Below, in pieces: positions 1 through 12,733 of a stretch of 64,000 bases of DNA. This DNA comes from Fagopyrum homotropicum (taxonomy: Eukaryota; Streptophyta; Magnoliopsida; Caryophyllales; Polygonaceae). The stretch covers positions 36,426,001-36,490,000 of the forward strand of contig BSWB01000004.1 of NCBI GenBank assembly GCA_033239125.1. Reading direction: 5' to 3'. A model generated the notes under the pieces. The model ran no database searches and was not told where the DNA came from. It was given only the letters and a program-made list of their open reading frames with translations. A program made the position numbers and the translations under genes. Within the stretch, counting starts at the first letter, position 1. Each line of letters begins with the position of its first letter.

Positions 1-601
1 TTTAATGGTATAAACGTACACATGTGACAGCCTTACAAACAATTATATAAAGATACATAACATGCATGACGTATGGAAGACTCCCCCGTCCCCATCTAAT
101 GAGTACGTGGACCCGGCTGACCATCCGTTCCGGATCTCTCTGCAACTGTCTATCTCTACAGATCTACAACACGGATAAACCGTTAGCTAACTATCCAAAT
201 ATAAGCAAAAATGATAACAGCACAAACACAAGCAGAAACAAAATAAACAAACATCATGCTGGCACTCAACCGTTTATTATCTATTATTTAAGTGATTCAC
301 ATTATTCAATTTAAATTGTGGCACGAGAATTATTATTAGTTCTCGCCTCCGTTCCTTATCCAACTGGTGTAGGTCTAGCTGACTTCCACTGGTAGCATCA
401 CTACAAACCACGTATGGACTAGTCCCGAAAGAAACCCCCAGCGCCCCGCGAGCTACTGAGCAGAATGCCACCGCCCGTTACTCTTAGGCCAAAATATAGG
501 TCGGTAATTATATATCACAACCTATCTCTCTAACATTTCAATCACACACCACCATCATCATTTATACTCATATTTAGCAGTCAGCTAAGTAAGCCCAAAG
601 G

Positions 602-610
602 ACTTACCTG
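602..610 (-). promoter_or_regulatory. Putative 5' splice donor in A LTR copy 1
   Basis: Read on the minus (sense) strand this is CAG|GTAAGT, the consensus plant 5' splice site. It sits on one arm of an inverted repeat spanning about 585-609. The same donor and hairpin occur at equivalent places in families B and D. It lies about 745 bp before the sense 3' end of the LTR, so it would fall in the transcript leader. Splicing has not been shown. Confidence 0.5.
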
Positions 611-1140
611 ATATAACGCTCGACTCTCTGTAAACCAACTCGCTCTGTAAACTGTAGCAACTCAATTGCCTGTCAAAGGAGATAAGTGCATTAGCACACT
701 CCTACGTAGTTAGAAGTCTAAGACTTCTAAAATAGAATAATATATTAAGACATAACTAGTTGCAGTATTAATTTAGGGTAAAATGACCATTTTACCCTTG
801 GTCCCGAAATTTCCGAAAATTCTAAAATTCATGTCTAAACTCCTATTTGAGATTCTAAAATCATATTCTAACTCCCAAAGTTTCGTTGGGTTCCAAGCTG
901 ACATTTTTCCTATGTTACTATTTTCCGGGAAATCGTAAAGGTCTAACTTCGATTCCAAATATAAAATTCGTAACCGCTTATGAAAATTCCGACTTAAATC
1001 CCTAGATTATCTATGATGTCCTATCTAACTTTAGGAGAAAGAATTTCTCCAAACTGTTCATTCAACAGTTTTATATAAATTCCTAAAGTTGACTACTCTC
1101 TTTACAAATTCTATACTTAGCCAAAATCTGAGTATACTTT

Positions 1141-1985
1141 GAAAAATCATAACTCCTAAACCACTCACTGGATTTATCCCAAATTTTGATATGTTCTACT
1201 ATAAAATCTTATCTATAATATATCCAAAATTTAGCTGCAAAGGAGATCAAAATCCTATTTAAAACTATTTCCCAAAACCGAATTTCAGCACAGCAGAAAA
1301 ACTGCTTACGACTCACTCTTGGAAAAATCGTAAATCCCAAACCACTCGCTGGATGCCTCTCAAATTTTAATATGTTCTACAACAATATGTAAACTATATC
1401 ATATCCAAAATTCAAATCCAACGGATATCAAGAGCTTATTCAAAATCATCTCACAAAACAGCGTCACTTGCTGTTTTCCCCAACACTCAGCACGTATTTA
1501 AAAACGTCAACTTTGAAACACAATAACTCTCAAACCGTAACTCCGATTCTTCCCAAATTTTAATATGATCTACAACCAGATGTTAACTATATCATATCAA
1601 AAATTCAAGCCTAACAGAGATCAAAAGACTATTCAAAACTATCTCACAAAACAGCATCTCATGCTGTTTTTCTCAACTCAGCACATTTATAAAACTGAAC
1701 TTTGAAACCCCATATCTCTCAAACCGTAACATGGATTCCTCTGAAATTTTAGTATGATCTACTATACTATATCAACTATAACGTGTCAGAAATTCAAGTC
1801 TAACAGAAGTCAATAACTCCTCCAAATTTATTCCACAAAACTGCATCTCAAGCATATTTCCTCAACTCAGCACACTAAAAGAAAACTGTATAACTCTCCA
1901 ACCGTAGCTCGGATTCCTCTCAAAATTTAATATGTTATACTATACAATAGCAACTTAGACATATCCGTAAATCAGCCAAAAATAA
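1141..1985 (-). repeat. About 185 bp degenerate tandem repeat inside A LTR copy 1
   Basis: Five diverged units begin near 1141, 1322, 1515, 1704 and 1881, spaced 181, 193, 189 and 177 bp; the last is partial. Each unit carries the same landmarks in order: an 'AACTC..AAACC' start, 'CAAATTTTAATATG.TCTAC', 'ATATCCAAAATTCAA', 'CACAAAACAGC' and 'CTCAGCAC'. Sequence identity between units is moderate, so the duplication is old relative to the element copies, which all carry it. In sense orientation it begins about 1.17 kb into the LTR. An enhancer role is inference. Confidence 0.8.
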
Positions 1986-3157
1986 GGAGTTTAGCTTACC
2001 CAAAAATGGACCCGAAGTTAACTGCTCATCACTTTACAACCCAGAAAACGCAGCAAGGTGAAGTGAGGTCCTTACCGGCAAATCAAAACCCGACAAACTC
2101 GCGTGTAAGCGGAAGAAGGGCGAAGATGCTCTTCTGTTATTTCCGCCTCAGCGGATCTGGGCTTCTTTTGCTGTTTGCTGTCACTGGAGTGCTCGACGGC
2201 TGGCTGTTTTTCTGAAGCAGGAGAAGATTGAAACCCGTGGACAGAAGGGAGAGAGAAAGACGGATCTGGCTGCGTGGAAGAAGGGTACGCACTCGCTGAG
2301 CAGGAAGGGAAGGTTACAGCTTTGTACACAAGGAAGGAAGGTTGACAGTAGGGTAGTATCTTACCGGAGGCGCCGTCTGTAGTAGGCTGAGCGATTGATC
2401 GGCTTCTGTTGGTTCTCGATGAAGCGTGCAGTGGCTTGGGGCGCAGAGACGGGGCTTCAGCGTCAAGTACAGAAGGGTGGTATGGAAGTGGTTGTGTGTG
2501 GCGCCTGCTGCCTGGCTATAGGTCGTCGACTGTGCAACAGAAAAGTCCTCAGCACGTCGTTTGCCTCAGGAAGGGAAAGAGGGAGATCGGTACTCACCTG
2601 ATCGATGCAGACGGCTCAGCAGATCGCAGGAGCAGCAGCGGTGCCGGCGGCCTGTGCAGCGTGTTGAAGCAGTAGCGCCTCTCTTGATCCCGGTGAAAGT
2701 GAGACGGTGAGCAGAGGCGAGGATGGGAGGCGGTAATGATGTCCAGACGTGCAGCAGTTGTGCAATAGGAAGGAGAATGGTTTAGCGTTGAATTAGATTA
2801 GGGCAAAACAAGGGTTAGGTTAATTATTTAGGGTTAAGGTAGATTATGGGCTGGGCTGAAAGTTGTATAAACTGGGCTTAAACCGGTGGGTCTGCTCATC
2901 TAAATAGCGATTAAATGAGTCGTTAAATTGTACGGAATTACTCTTCGTTTTTCAAACTTACGAATTTATTATTCAATTTACATATCTATCATTTTATATG
3001 AGTAAAGTTACAATATTTATCACTTTATGTGAATTAAGGTCACATAAAATGATAGAATTTAGTGTTGTTTTATTTTGTTTAAAATTAAGAAAGGTTAGCG
3101 GATCGGAATCCGGTTCGCTCGGGTTTTAAACGGAAATTAAATTTTCCGGGTATTACA

Positions 3158-3194
3158 TATGTACCCCCTTAAAATAAGTTTCGTCCCGAAACTT
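3158..3194 (-). other. Polypurine tract and adjoining inverted repeat, A internal copy 1
   Basis: On the minus strand the sequence runs AAGTTTCG-GGA-CGAAACTT (3176-3194), then a purine run ending AAGGGGG, then the LTR start TGTAATACCC. This marks the 3' end of the internal region and sets the element's orientation. The equivalent block occurs in B (14821-14839) and, degraded, in D (48165-48183). Confidence 0.8.
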
Positions 3195-3310
3195 ATAATA
3201 AGGTATTTAATCAAAATGACTTCCAAAAATTAAACTTGTATATCCTATTCTCACTAAATTTAAATTTCGTTTTCTAAACTCCTCTAACCCTATCAAAGCG
3301 TAACGAAAAA

Positions 3311-3360
3311 TCCGGTTGTTACAACAGATCCCCCTCAAAATAAGTTTCGTCCCGAAACTT
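3311..3360 (-). other. Second polypurine tract with relic LTR end
   Basis: The plus strand shows an LTR-like end (GGTTGTTACA, ending at 3323) followed by a purine-tract complement and a second exact copy of the 19 bp inverted repeat (3342-3360). It resembles the D-family boundary at 48136-48183. It is therefore a relic LTR/internal junction inside the A internal region, present in all three A internals. Confidence 0.6.
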
Positions 3361-6300
3361 AGGGTAAGACAATCACGATCGGCCTTTAAGGCACCAAATG
3401 GGTGTGTTTGATCACTATACAAAAGTCTGGTCGTTTCCACATCTAAGTACCCCGCACATCAAGGTTACCAAAAGAACATATCACTGACTAAACACTTAGT
3501 CATGAAATAAACAAGCAGTCAAACAATATCACACATACAAGGTCAAGCCCTAACTCGTCATTTCCGAGGTTACAACCATCACTACATAGGTCTTTGAAAA
3601 GTTACGTCTCTTAATATCCTCAATATCTTAGGTAGCCTTATCGGCTTTTCCATAAAACCACTAAATCTTAAATCTTTTCAGGTACTTAGATCACAAGCGT
3701 CTGCTACCACGTTCTAGAGTGGTTACCGGATATCTCACCGGTATCATCCGGCTTCATTGCCCGATTCTCTAAGCCGATGTCCTAACTTTTGTCTGGTAAG
3801 TATACCTCTAACTGAAACCGTAGAAAACTAGGGTTACACTCTCCAATAGGGTGAGGAATACTAGTCCTTCACTCACTTTCAACTCCGCTTGTAAGGTCTC
3901 ACAAGGTTGTCTTACCTAACTCATCTCTAAATCTTTTGATGACCTTCGTGAGGTAATTTATTCCAATTCTCTCCTTTCTGATATTCTAAAGGGTTCCGGG
4001 TATCCGATCTAGGATATCCCCTTATACACCTCCCGGTACTTTACTGAGTGTTTAAGGCTAGTTGTATCATAACTCACTTGGTCTTATTTCATAATATGGC
4101 TCCGTCATATGTTTCCTCCATTAAAGAACCATCATCTGCTCCTTTTTAGTCTTAACTTTGATATAACTTAACAACCAAAACCCGGTGGTCAACCTTTGTA
4201 TTCTATCGACGTCATCAGATTCTTTTATAGATCTCTAGTTCAACTCAACCTTCTTACTCAGTATCAAGATCTTATGTGTTATATAATGTATTCACGATGA
4301 CAACACTAGGCACGAGGTAATCTTACCTCACCATCGTTTGATCATAATTGCTCGATAACTGCTAACACACCATCAACGTTTCACTCTTATATCCCTCACG
4401 TCTATCAGACCGATAGTATTTCTCCGACATGCAACGTACTCGGATCTGTTCTAATATAGCATTACACGTACCCTCTACCCAAGATTTTTCTTTCTCTATG
4501 CGCGATTATTGTGTTGCAAGCATACTCCTGTCACTTCCTTCCTTATCTATATTCTGCCTCGGTAGGGTAGTTATTCACTTTGAGCTTCTTAGGGTAAACC
4601 CTGCACAATACTCTTGTTACATCATGAATTCTTCTCCTAATCCCTTAAGAAAACTCACTCTAGTAACATGTAACGAAGCCGTCATTCTTCCCTCAGATCC
4701 ATAATAGGGTATCCCTCTTTTCTATTACCTCTATATACCCATACAGTCTTTCCAGTAACTTTGCGTAGCCTATCGCACGTTCTTTCTAAACAATGTATTT
4801 TTTTTTTTTTGAATTCTCCTGGTGAGCACTACTTACTCGAGTTCATCCCGTTATACTCCTTTAGATCATTCTACATTAGAAACTTCCAGTTCCTCCGTGA
4901 GCTAACTCCATTTCTCGAGTCCAACTGTGTTGTCCATCTGACATCTGTGGTCCTTTCTAGTTCTTCCACTATAGCTTGTAAGCAGTCTACACGACTCTCG
5001 TGACCTTAAATTTCATCCACTTGCGGTTTATCTAATATGGGATGCTACGCATCCTCTGTCTGGATTGACATAGAACCTTATCCAAATTATATACTTCTTA
5101 CTCTTCCAGCTCTTCTTTTACAATTCATCTCTACTGGTTGTGATATGTACTCTTTTCCTAGCTAGTAGGTAGTAAATCACTCCCGTAATTCTCTCGGTCT
5201 CCAATGGCATAAGAGGGTCATTCTTGGCCGTCTAGGTCTTTTTCTTACGTTCTTAATTAGAGTTAGTAACTCAACTCACTCCATGTTACTATTAATGTTA
5301 CTAGCACGTGTCCCGATTTAACTTCACATTTGTCGCCGTTGATCTCTTGAAGGGTCCTCCAAATATCTATAAAATTCTTTCATAAATCTATGGCTATCCT
5401 CCTTATCTGCTAACCAGTTATCACTAGTTGACCCGCACGTTTATACTCCTAGTCTGTAGTTGACCTTCTATAGGATCACGGACTTATTGTTCTTCTATCT
5501 CTTTTGAAGTTTGATGCCCCTGGTGAAAATCTATCTCCTCCAGTTTCTACGTTTATACTCCTTTAGCTTCTTCTATAATCTACACTTCTATTTCTCACTA
5601 TAAGGCCACTATACTCTTTCCTAGTTTAGCTGCATCATTCATCTATCGTCAATGGACTCATCAGATTTTCCATGATAGCTCGTAATTACATCTTCGCGAT
5701 TCCTCGGTCCTCAGCTGCTTGTGAGGTTCCGGTGCGAATTGTTGGTGTTGGTAACTTAAGTCTCTCTCTGAATGAGAAGTTATTGTGGACCCTCGAGTTC
5801 ACCAATATCATTCTCTCTCATTCTTCCTCCTTGGTTGGTGTAGTTCTATAATGCCACCTTTATAGAAAGTCGTTGTCTAAATTTTAGGTTGCTATCGTAT
5901 TTGATACTTGCGTCCTGATTTCCATAAAAATTCTTGCATCTTTGAGGAAGTCAAACCGTCTCTATGATGATTTATTTCTCGTCTTTAAAATCATTTGTCA
6001 ATGTCTGTCTTTGTACTGCTTTAATTCTTCGCCTCGGGTCAGCACCTTATCTTCTTTGTACTCTCCTGCCCATGCTTGCATGTGGCGGCGTCTGCCTTGA
6101 TTGTAACATCTTTTAGTCGGCAAATCTTGGTTGTACTCCGTTCTGTATGATTCTTGTTCCCTTATCGTTATCTCTAATCTGATCTCTTGTCGTATCTTGC
6201 GTGGTTATTCTAATTCATCTCTCGGCTTCATCCGATCAAGTCCCTTGTATGACTTCTTATTCCTTCTATGTGAGCTGACTCGGGATTTTATTTTTCATCG

Positions 6301-6790
6301 GATTGTACTTGTGGTGAAAATTATCTCAACAACTTTACTTCATTTCCCACTCGTTCTTCGGATGATTCATATGGTCGCCAGAACGCCCACCAGAGTATAA
6401 TACTCAATCCTAGGTCTGAATCCGTTGTCTCGTGTTGAAAACTCTTCCAGTTCGCTACGGAATTATCATGAGGCGATAATCGCTTCATGATATCATAACT
6501 AAAGGATCTAAAGTATCCTTTAGGATACTAAAGTGCTACACATATACATATATATAATCATACCTTAAGACATATCGATATAACTCTAAAATACTAACAT
6601 CTATCATTCCAAGTTGCAGAGGTCCACGGAGAACGATGGTGGTCCAACGTACTACTAACCCAACAACCCGACTATGCACTTGTGTAAAAACAGAAATCCG
6701 TTTTGAAAATCTTAGACCCCTTTCGGGTTCTAGTTATTTTATACATTCGGTCTTTCAGAAGATTTCAAGTGCCATTGTTGCCAACCCAGA

Positions 6791-6802
6791 GCTCTGATAC
6801 CA
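6791..6802 (-). other. Primer-binding site, A internal copy 1
   Basis: On the minus strand this reads TGGTATCAGAGC, complementary to the 3' end of initiator tRNA-Met. It lies 3 bp after the LTR end. This is the standard primer site of many plant Ty1/copia and Ty3/gypsy elements and confirms minus-strand orientation. Confidence 0.9.
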
Positions 6803-7548
6803 TGTTGTAACACCCCAAATTCTCGGAACTCGGGGAGCTACTGGTTAGGACCTCACAATGGGTCCCGACCTTGGTTTAACAACAACATTACTTGGATCTT
6901 ACAACAAGGCACAAATGTATTTAAAACAATTTCTAAAACATAATATTTTTAATGGTATAAACGTACACATGTGACAGCCTTACAAACAATTATATAAAGA
7001 TACATAACATGCATGACGTATGGAAGACTCCCCCGTCCCCATCTAATGAGTACGTGGACCCGGCTGACCATCCGTTCCGGATCTCTCTGCAACTGTCTAT
7101 CTCTACAGATCTACAACACGGATAAACCGTTAGCTAACTATCCAAATATAAGCAAAAATGATAACAGCACAAACACAAGCAGAAACAAAATAAACAAACA
7201 TCATGCTGGCACTCAACCGTTTATTATCTATTATTTAAGTGATTCACATTATTCAATTTAAATTGTGGCACGAGAATTATTATTAGTTCTCGCCTCCGTT
7301 CCTTATCCAACTGGTGTAGGTCTAGCTGACTTCCACTGGTAGCATCACTACAAACCACGTATGGACTAGTCCCGAAAGAAACCCCCAGCGCCCCGCGAGC
7401 TACTGAGCAGAATGCCACCGCCCGTTACTCTTAGGCCAAAATATAGGTCGGTAATTATATATCACAACCTATCTCTCTAACATTTCAATCACACACCACC
7501 ATCATCATTTATACTCATATTTAGCAGTCAGCTAAGTAAGCCCAAAGG

Positions 7549-7557
7549 ACTTACCTG
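7549..7557 (-). promoter_or_regulatory. Putative 5' splice donor in A LTR copy 2
   Basis: CAG|GTAAGT on the minus strand within an inverted repeat, identical to copy 1. Confidence 0.5.
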
Positions 7558-8087
7558 ATATAACGCTCGACTCTCTGTAAACCAACTCGCTCTGTAAACT
7601 GTAGCAACTCAATTGCCTGTCAAAGGAGATAAGTGCATTAGCACACTCCTACGTAGTTAGAAGTCTAAGACTTCTAAAATAGAATAATATATTAAGACAT
7701 AACTAGTTGCAGTATTAATTTAGGGTAAAATGACCATTTTACCCTTGGTCCCGAAATTCCCGAAAATTCTAAAATTCATGTCTAAACTCCTATTTGAGAT
7801 TCTAAAATCATATTCTAACTCCCAAAGTTTCGTTGGGTTCCAAGCTGACATTTTTCCTATGTTACTATTTTCCGGGAAATCGTAAAGGTCTAACTTTGAT
7901 TCCAAATATAAAATTCGTAACCGCTTATGAAAATTCCGACTTAAATCCCTAGATTATCTATGATGTCCTATCTAACTTTAGGAGAAAGAATTTCTCCAAA
8001 CTGTTCATTCAACAGTTTTATAAAAATTCCTAAAGTTGACTACTCTCTTTACAAATTCTATACTTAGCCAAAATCTGAGTATACTTT

Positions 8088-8932
8088 GAAAAATCATAAC
8101 TCCTAAACCACTCACTGGATTTATCCCAAATTTTGATATGTTCTACTATAAAATCTTATCTATAATATATCCAAAATTTAGCTGCAAAGGAGATCAAAAT
8201 CCTATTTAAAACTATTTCCCAAAACCGAATTTCAGCACAGCAGAAAAACTGCTTACGACTCACTCTTGGAAAAATCGTAAATCCCAAACCACTCGCTGGA
8301 TGCCTCTCAAATTTTAATATGTTCTACAACAATATGTAAACTATATTATATCCAAAATTCAAGTCCAACGGATATCAAGAGCTTATTCAAAATCATCTCA
8401 CAAAACAGCGTCACTTGCTGTTTTCCCCAACACTCAGCACGTATTTAAAAACGTCAACTTTGAAACACAATAACTCTCAAACCGTAACTCCGATTCTTCC
8501 CAAATTTTAATATGATCTACAACCAGATGTTAACTATATCATATCAAAAATTCAAGCCTAACAGAGATCAAAAGACTATTCAAAACTATCTCACAAAACA
8601 GCATCTCATGCTGTTTTTCTCAACTCAGCACATTTATAAAACTGAACTTTGAAACCCCATATCTCTCAAACCGTAACATGGATTCCTCTGAAATTTTAGT
8701 ATGATCTACTATACTATATCAACTATAACGTGTCAGAAATTCAAGTCTAACAGAAGTCAATAACTCCTCCAAATTTATTCCACAAAACTGCATCTCAAGC
8801 ATATTTCCTCAACTCAGCACACTAAAAGAAAACTGTATAACTCTCCAACCGTAGCTCGGATTCCTCTCAAAATTTAATATGTTATACTATACAATACCAA
8901 CTTAGACATATCCGGAAATCAGCCAAAAATAA
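8088..8932 (-). repeat. About 185 bp tandem repeat inside A LTR copy 2
   Basis: Five-unit degenerate array equivalent to 1141-1985, at the same offset within the LTR. Confidence 0.8.
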
Positions 8933-10104
8933 GGAGTTTAGCTTACCCAAAAATGGACCCGAAGTTAACTGCTCATCACTTTACAACCCAGAAAACGCAG
9001 CAAGGTGAAGTGAGGTCCTTACCGGCAAATCAAAACCCGACAAACTCGCGTGTAAGCGGAAGAAGGGCGAAGATGCTCTTCTGTTATTTCCGCCTCATCG
9101 GATCTGGGCTTCTTTTGCTGTTTGCTGTCACTGGAGTGCTCGACGGCTGGCTGTTTTTCTGAAGCAGGAGAAGATTGAAACCCGTGGACAGAAGGGAGAG
9201 AGAAAGACGGATCTGGCTGCGTGGAAGAAGGGTACGCACTCGCTGAGCAGGAAGGGAAGGTTACAGCTTTGTACACAAGGAAGGAAGGTTGACAGTAGGG
9301 TAGTATCTTACCGGAGGCGCCGTCTATAGTAGGCTGAGCGCTTGATCGGCTTCTGTTGGTTCTCGATGAAGCGTGCAGTGGCTTGGGGCGCAGAGACGGG
9401 GCTTCAGCGTCAAGTGCAGAAGGGCGGTATGGAAGTGGTTGTGTGTGGCGCCTGCTGCCTGGCTATAGGTCGTCGACTGTGCAACAGAAAAGTCATCAGC
9501 ACGTCGTTTGCCTCAGGAAGGGAAAGAGGGAGATCGGTACTCACCTGATCGATGCAGACGGCTCAGCAGATCGCAGGAGCAGCAGTGGTGCCGGCGGCCT
9601 GTGCAGCGTGTTGAAGCAGTAGCGCCTCTCTTGATCCCGGTGAAAGTGAGACGGTGAGCAGAGGCGAGGATGGGAGGCGGTAATGATGTCCAGACGTGCA
9701 GCAGTTGTGCAATAGGAAGGAGAATGGTTTAGCGTTGAATTAGATTAGGGCAAAACAAGGGTTAGGTTAATTATTTAAGGTTAAGGTAGATTATGGGCTG
9801 GGCTAAAAGTTGTATATACTGGGCTTAAACCGGTGGGCCTGCTCATCTAAATAGCGATTAAATGAGTCGTTAAATTGTACGGAATTACTCTTCGTTTTTC
9901 AAACTTACGAATTTATTATTAAATTTACATATCTATCATTTTATATGAGTAAAGTTACAATATTTATCACTTTATGTGAATTAAGGTCACATAAAATGAT
10001 AGAATTTAGTGTTGTTTTATTTTGTTTAAAATTAAGAAAGGTTAGCGGATCGGAATCCGGTTCGCTCGGGTTTTAAACGGAAATTAAATTTTCCGGGTAT
10101 TACA

Positions 10105-12733
10105 TATGTACCCCCTTAAAATAAGTTTCGTCCCGAAACTTATAATAAGGTATTTAATCAAAATGACTTCCAAAAATTAAACTTGTATATCCTATTCTCA
10201 CTAAATTTAAATTTCGTTTTCTAAACTCCTCTAACCCTATCAAAGCGTAACGAAAAATCCGGTTGTTACAACAGATCCCCCTCAAAATAAGTTTCGTCCC
10301 GAAACTTAGGGTAAGACAATCACGATCGGCCTTTAAGGCACCAAATGGGTGTGTTTGATCACTATACAAAAGTCTGGTCGTTTCCACATCTAAGTACCCC
10401 GCACATCAAGGTTACCAAAAGAACATATCACTGACTAAACACTTAGTCATGAAATAAACAAGCAGTCAAACAATATCACACATACAAGGTCAAGCCCTAA
10501 CTCGTCATTTCCGAGGTTACAACCATCACTACATAGGTCTTTGAAAAGTTACGTCTCTTAATATCCTCAATATCTTAGGTAGCCTTATCGGCTTTTCCAT
10601 AAAACCACTAAATCTTAAATCTTTTCAGGTACTTAGATCACAAGCGTCTGCTACCACGTTCTAGAGTGGTTACCGGATATCTCACCGGTATCATCCGGCT
10701 TCATTGCCCGATTCTCTAAGCCGATGTCCTAACTTTTGTCTGGTAAGTATACCTCTAACTGAAACCGTAGAAAACTAGGGTTACACTCTCCAATAGGGTG
10801 AGGAATACTAGTCCTTCACTCACTTTCAACTCCGCTTGTAAGGTCTCACAAGGTTGTCTTACCTAACTCATCTCTAAATCTTTTGATGACCTTCGTGAGG
10901 TAATTTATTCCAATTCTCTCCTTTCTGATATTCTAAAGGGTTCCGGGTATCCGATCTAGGATATCCCCTTATACACCTCCCGGTACTTTACTGAGTGTTT
11001 AAGGCTAGTTGTATCATAACTCACTTGGTCTTATTTCATAATATGGCTCCGTCATATGTTTCCTCCATTAAAGAACCATCATCTGCTCCTTTTTAGTCTT
11101 AACTTTGATATAACTTAACAACCAAAACCCGGTGGTCAACCTTTGTATTCTATCGACGTCATCAGATTCTTTTATAGATCTCTAGTTCAACTCAACCTTC
11201 TTACTCAGTATCAAGATCTTATGTGTTATATAATGTATTCACGATGACAACACTAGGCACGAGGTAATCTTACCTCACCATCGTTTGATCATAATTGCTC
11301 GATAACTGCTAACACACCATCAACGTTTCACTCTTATATCCCTCACGTCTATCAGACCGATAGTATTTCTCCGACATGCAACGTACTCGGATCTGTTCTA
11401 ATATAGCATTACACGTACCCTCTACCCAAGATTTTTCTTTCTCTATGCGCGATTATTGTGTTGCAAGCATACTCCTGTCACTTCCTTCCTTATCTATATT
11501 CTGCCTCGGTAGGGTAGTTATTCACTTTGAGCTTCTTAGGGTAAACCCTGCACAATACTCTTGTTACATCATGAATTCTTCTCCTAATCCCTTAAGAAAA
11601 CTCACTCTAGTAACATGTAACGAAGCCGTCATTCTTCCCTCAGATCCATAATAGGGTATCCCTCTTTTCTATTACCTCTATATACCCATACAGTCTTTCC
11701 AGTAACTTTGCGTAGCCTATCGCACGTTCTTTCTAAACAATGTATTTTTTTTTTTTTGAATTCTCCTGGTGAGCACTACTTACTCGAGTTCATCCCGTTA
11801 TACTCCTTTAGATCATTCTACATTAGAAACTTCCAGTTCCTCCGTGAGCTAACTCCATTTCTCGAGTCCAACTGTGTTGTCCATCTGACATCTGTGGTCC
11901 TTTCTAGTTCTTCCACTATAGCTTGTAAGCAGTCTACACGACTCTCGTGACCTTAAATTTCATCCACTTGCGGTTTATCTAATATGGGATGCTACGCATC
12001 CTCTGTCTGGATTGACATAGAACCTTATCCAAATTATATACTTCTTACTCTTCCAGCTCTTCTTTTACAATTCATCTCTACTGGTTGTGATATGTACTCT
12101 TTTCCTAGCTAGTAGGTAGTAAATCACTCCCGTAATTCTCTCGGTCTCCAATGGCATAAGAGGGTCATTCTTGGCCGTCTAGGTCTTTTTCTTACGTTCT
12201 TAATTAGAGTTAGTAACTCAACTCACTCCATGTTACTATTAATGTTACTAGCACGTGTCCCGATTTAACTTCACATTTGTCGCCGTTGATCTCTTGAAGG
12301 GTCCTCCAAATATCTATAAAATTCTTTCATAAATCTATGGCTATCCTCCTTATCTGCTAACCAGTTATCACTAGTTGACCCGCACGTTTATACTCCTAGT
12401 CTGTAGTTGACCTTCTATAGGATCACGGACTTATTGTTCTTCTATCTCTTTTGAAGTTTGATGCCCCTGGTGAAAATCTATCTCCTCCAGTTTCTACGTT
12501 TATACTCCTTTAGCTTCTTCTATAATCTACACTTCTATTTCTCACTATAAGGCCACTATACTCTTTCCTAGTTTAGCTGCATCATTCATCTATCGTCAAT
12601 GGACTCATCAGATTTTCCATGATAGCTCGTAATTACATCTTCGCGATTCCTCGGTCCTCAGCTGCTTGTGAGGTTCCGGTGCGAATTGTTGGTGTTGGTA
12701 ACTTAAGTCTCTCTCTGAATGAGAAGTTATTGT
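10105..12733 (-). mobile_element. Family A internal region, copy 2, left part (interrupted by element B)
   Basis: This matches 3158-5786 of copy 1 nearly exactly and then stops where family B is inserted. The last five bases (ATTGT, 12729-12733) are the left target-site duplication. The remainder resumes at 21899. As in copy 1, no recognisable coding frame exists. It carries the polypurine tract next to 10104 and the second, relic tract about 170 bp in. Confidence 0.9.

Larger units (their letters stand above)
1..3157 (-). mobile_element. Family A LTR, copy 1 (3' LTR, truncated by window edge)
   Basis: This is a long terminal repeat of the LARD-like family A. It matches 6948-10104 almost base for base, so about 142 bp of its outer end lie before the window. 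The inner boundary is the ...GGTATTACA end at 3157, followed by a polypurine tract that reads on the minus strand. That makes this the 3' LTR of the element whose internal is 3158-6805. Within it, in plus coordinates, are a splice-donor-like hairpin (585-610), about 185 bp tandem repeats (1141-1985) and a GC-rich block (about 2040-2760). Short open frames here recur in all copies but have no recognisable product. Confidence 0.9.
3158..6805 (-). mobile_element. Family A internal region, copy 1 (non-coding, LARD-like)
   Basis: This 3648 bp internal region lies between two A LTRs. On the minus strand it begins with a primer-binding site (6791-6802) complementary to the 3' end of initiator tRNA-Met and ends in a polypurine tract next to the LTR at 3157. 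No open frame over about 90 codons exists. A faint RNase H relic reading NVVADA is visible on the minus strand near 3700, so it is probably a long-decayed Ty3/gypsy gag-pol. A second polypurine-tract block lies at 3324-3360. Family C internal sequence is clearly homologous but diverged. Confidence 0.85.
6806..10104 (-). mobile_element. Family A LTR, copy 2 (complete, shared by two units)
   Basis: This complete 3299 bp LTR runs from TGTAACACCCC to ...GGTATTACA. It is flanked on the left by a primer-binding site and on the right by a polypurine tract. It therefore serves as the 5' LTR of the left unit and the 3' LTR of the right unit. The 185 bp repeats lie at 8088-8932 and the splice-donor hairpin ends at 7557. 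It differs from the other copies at few sites and shares some alleles only with copy 4 and others only with copy 3. Confidence 0.93.
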
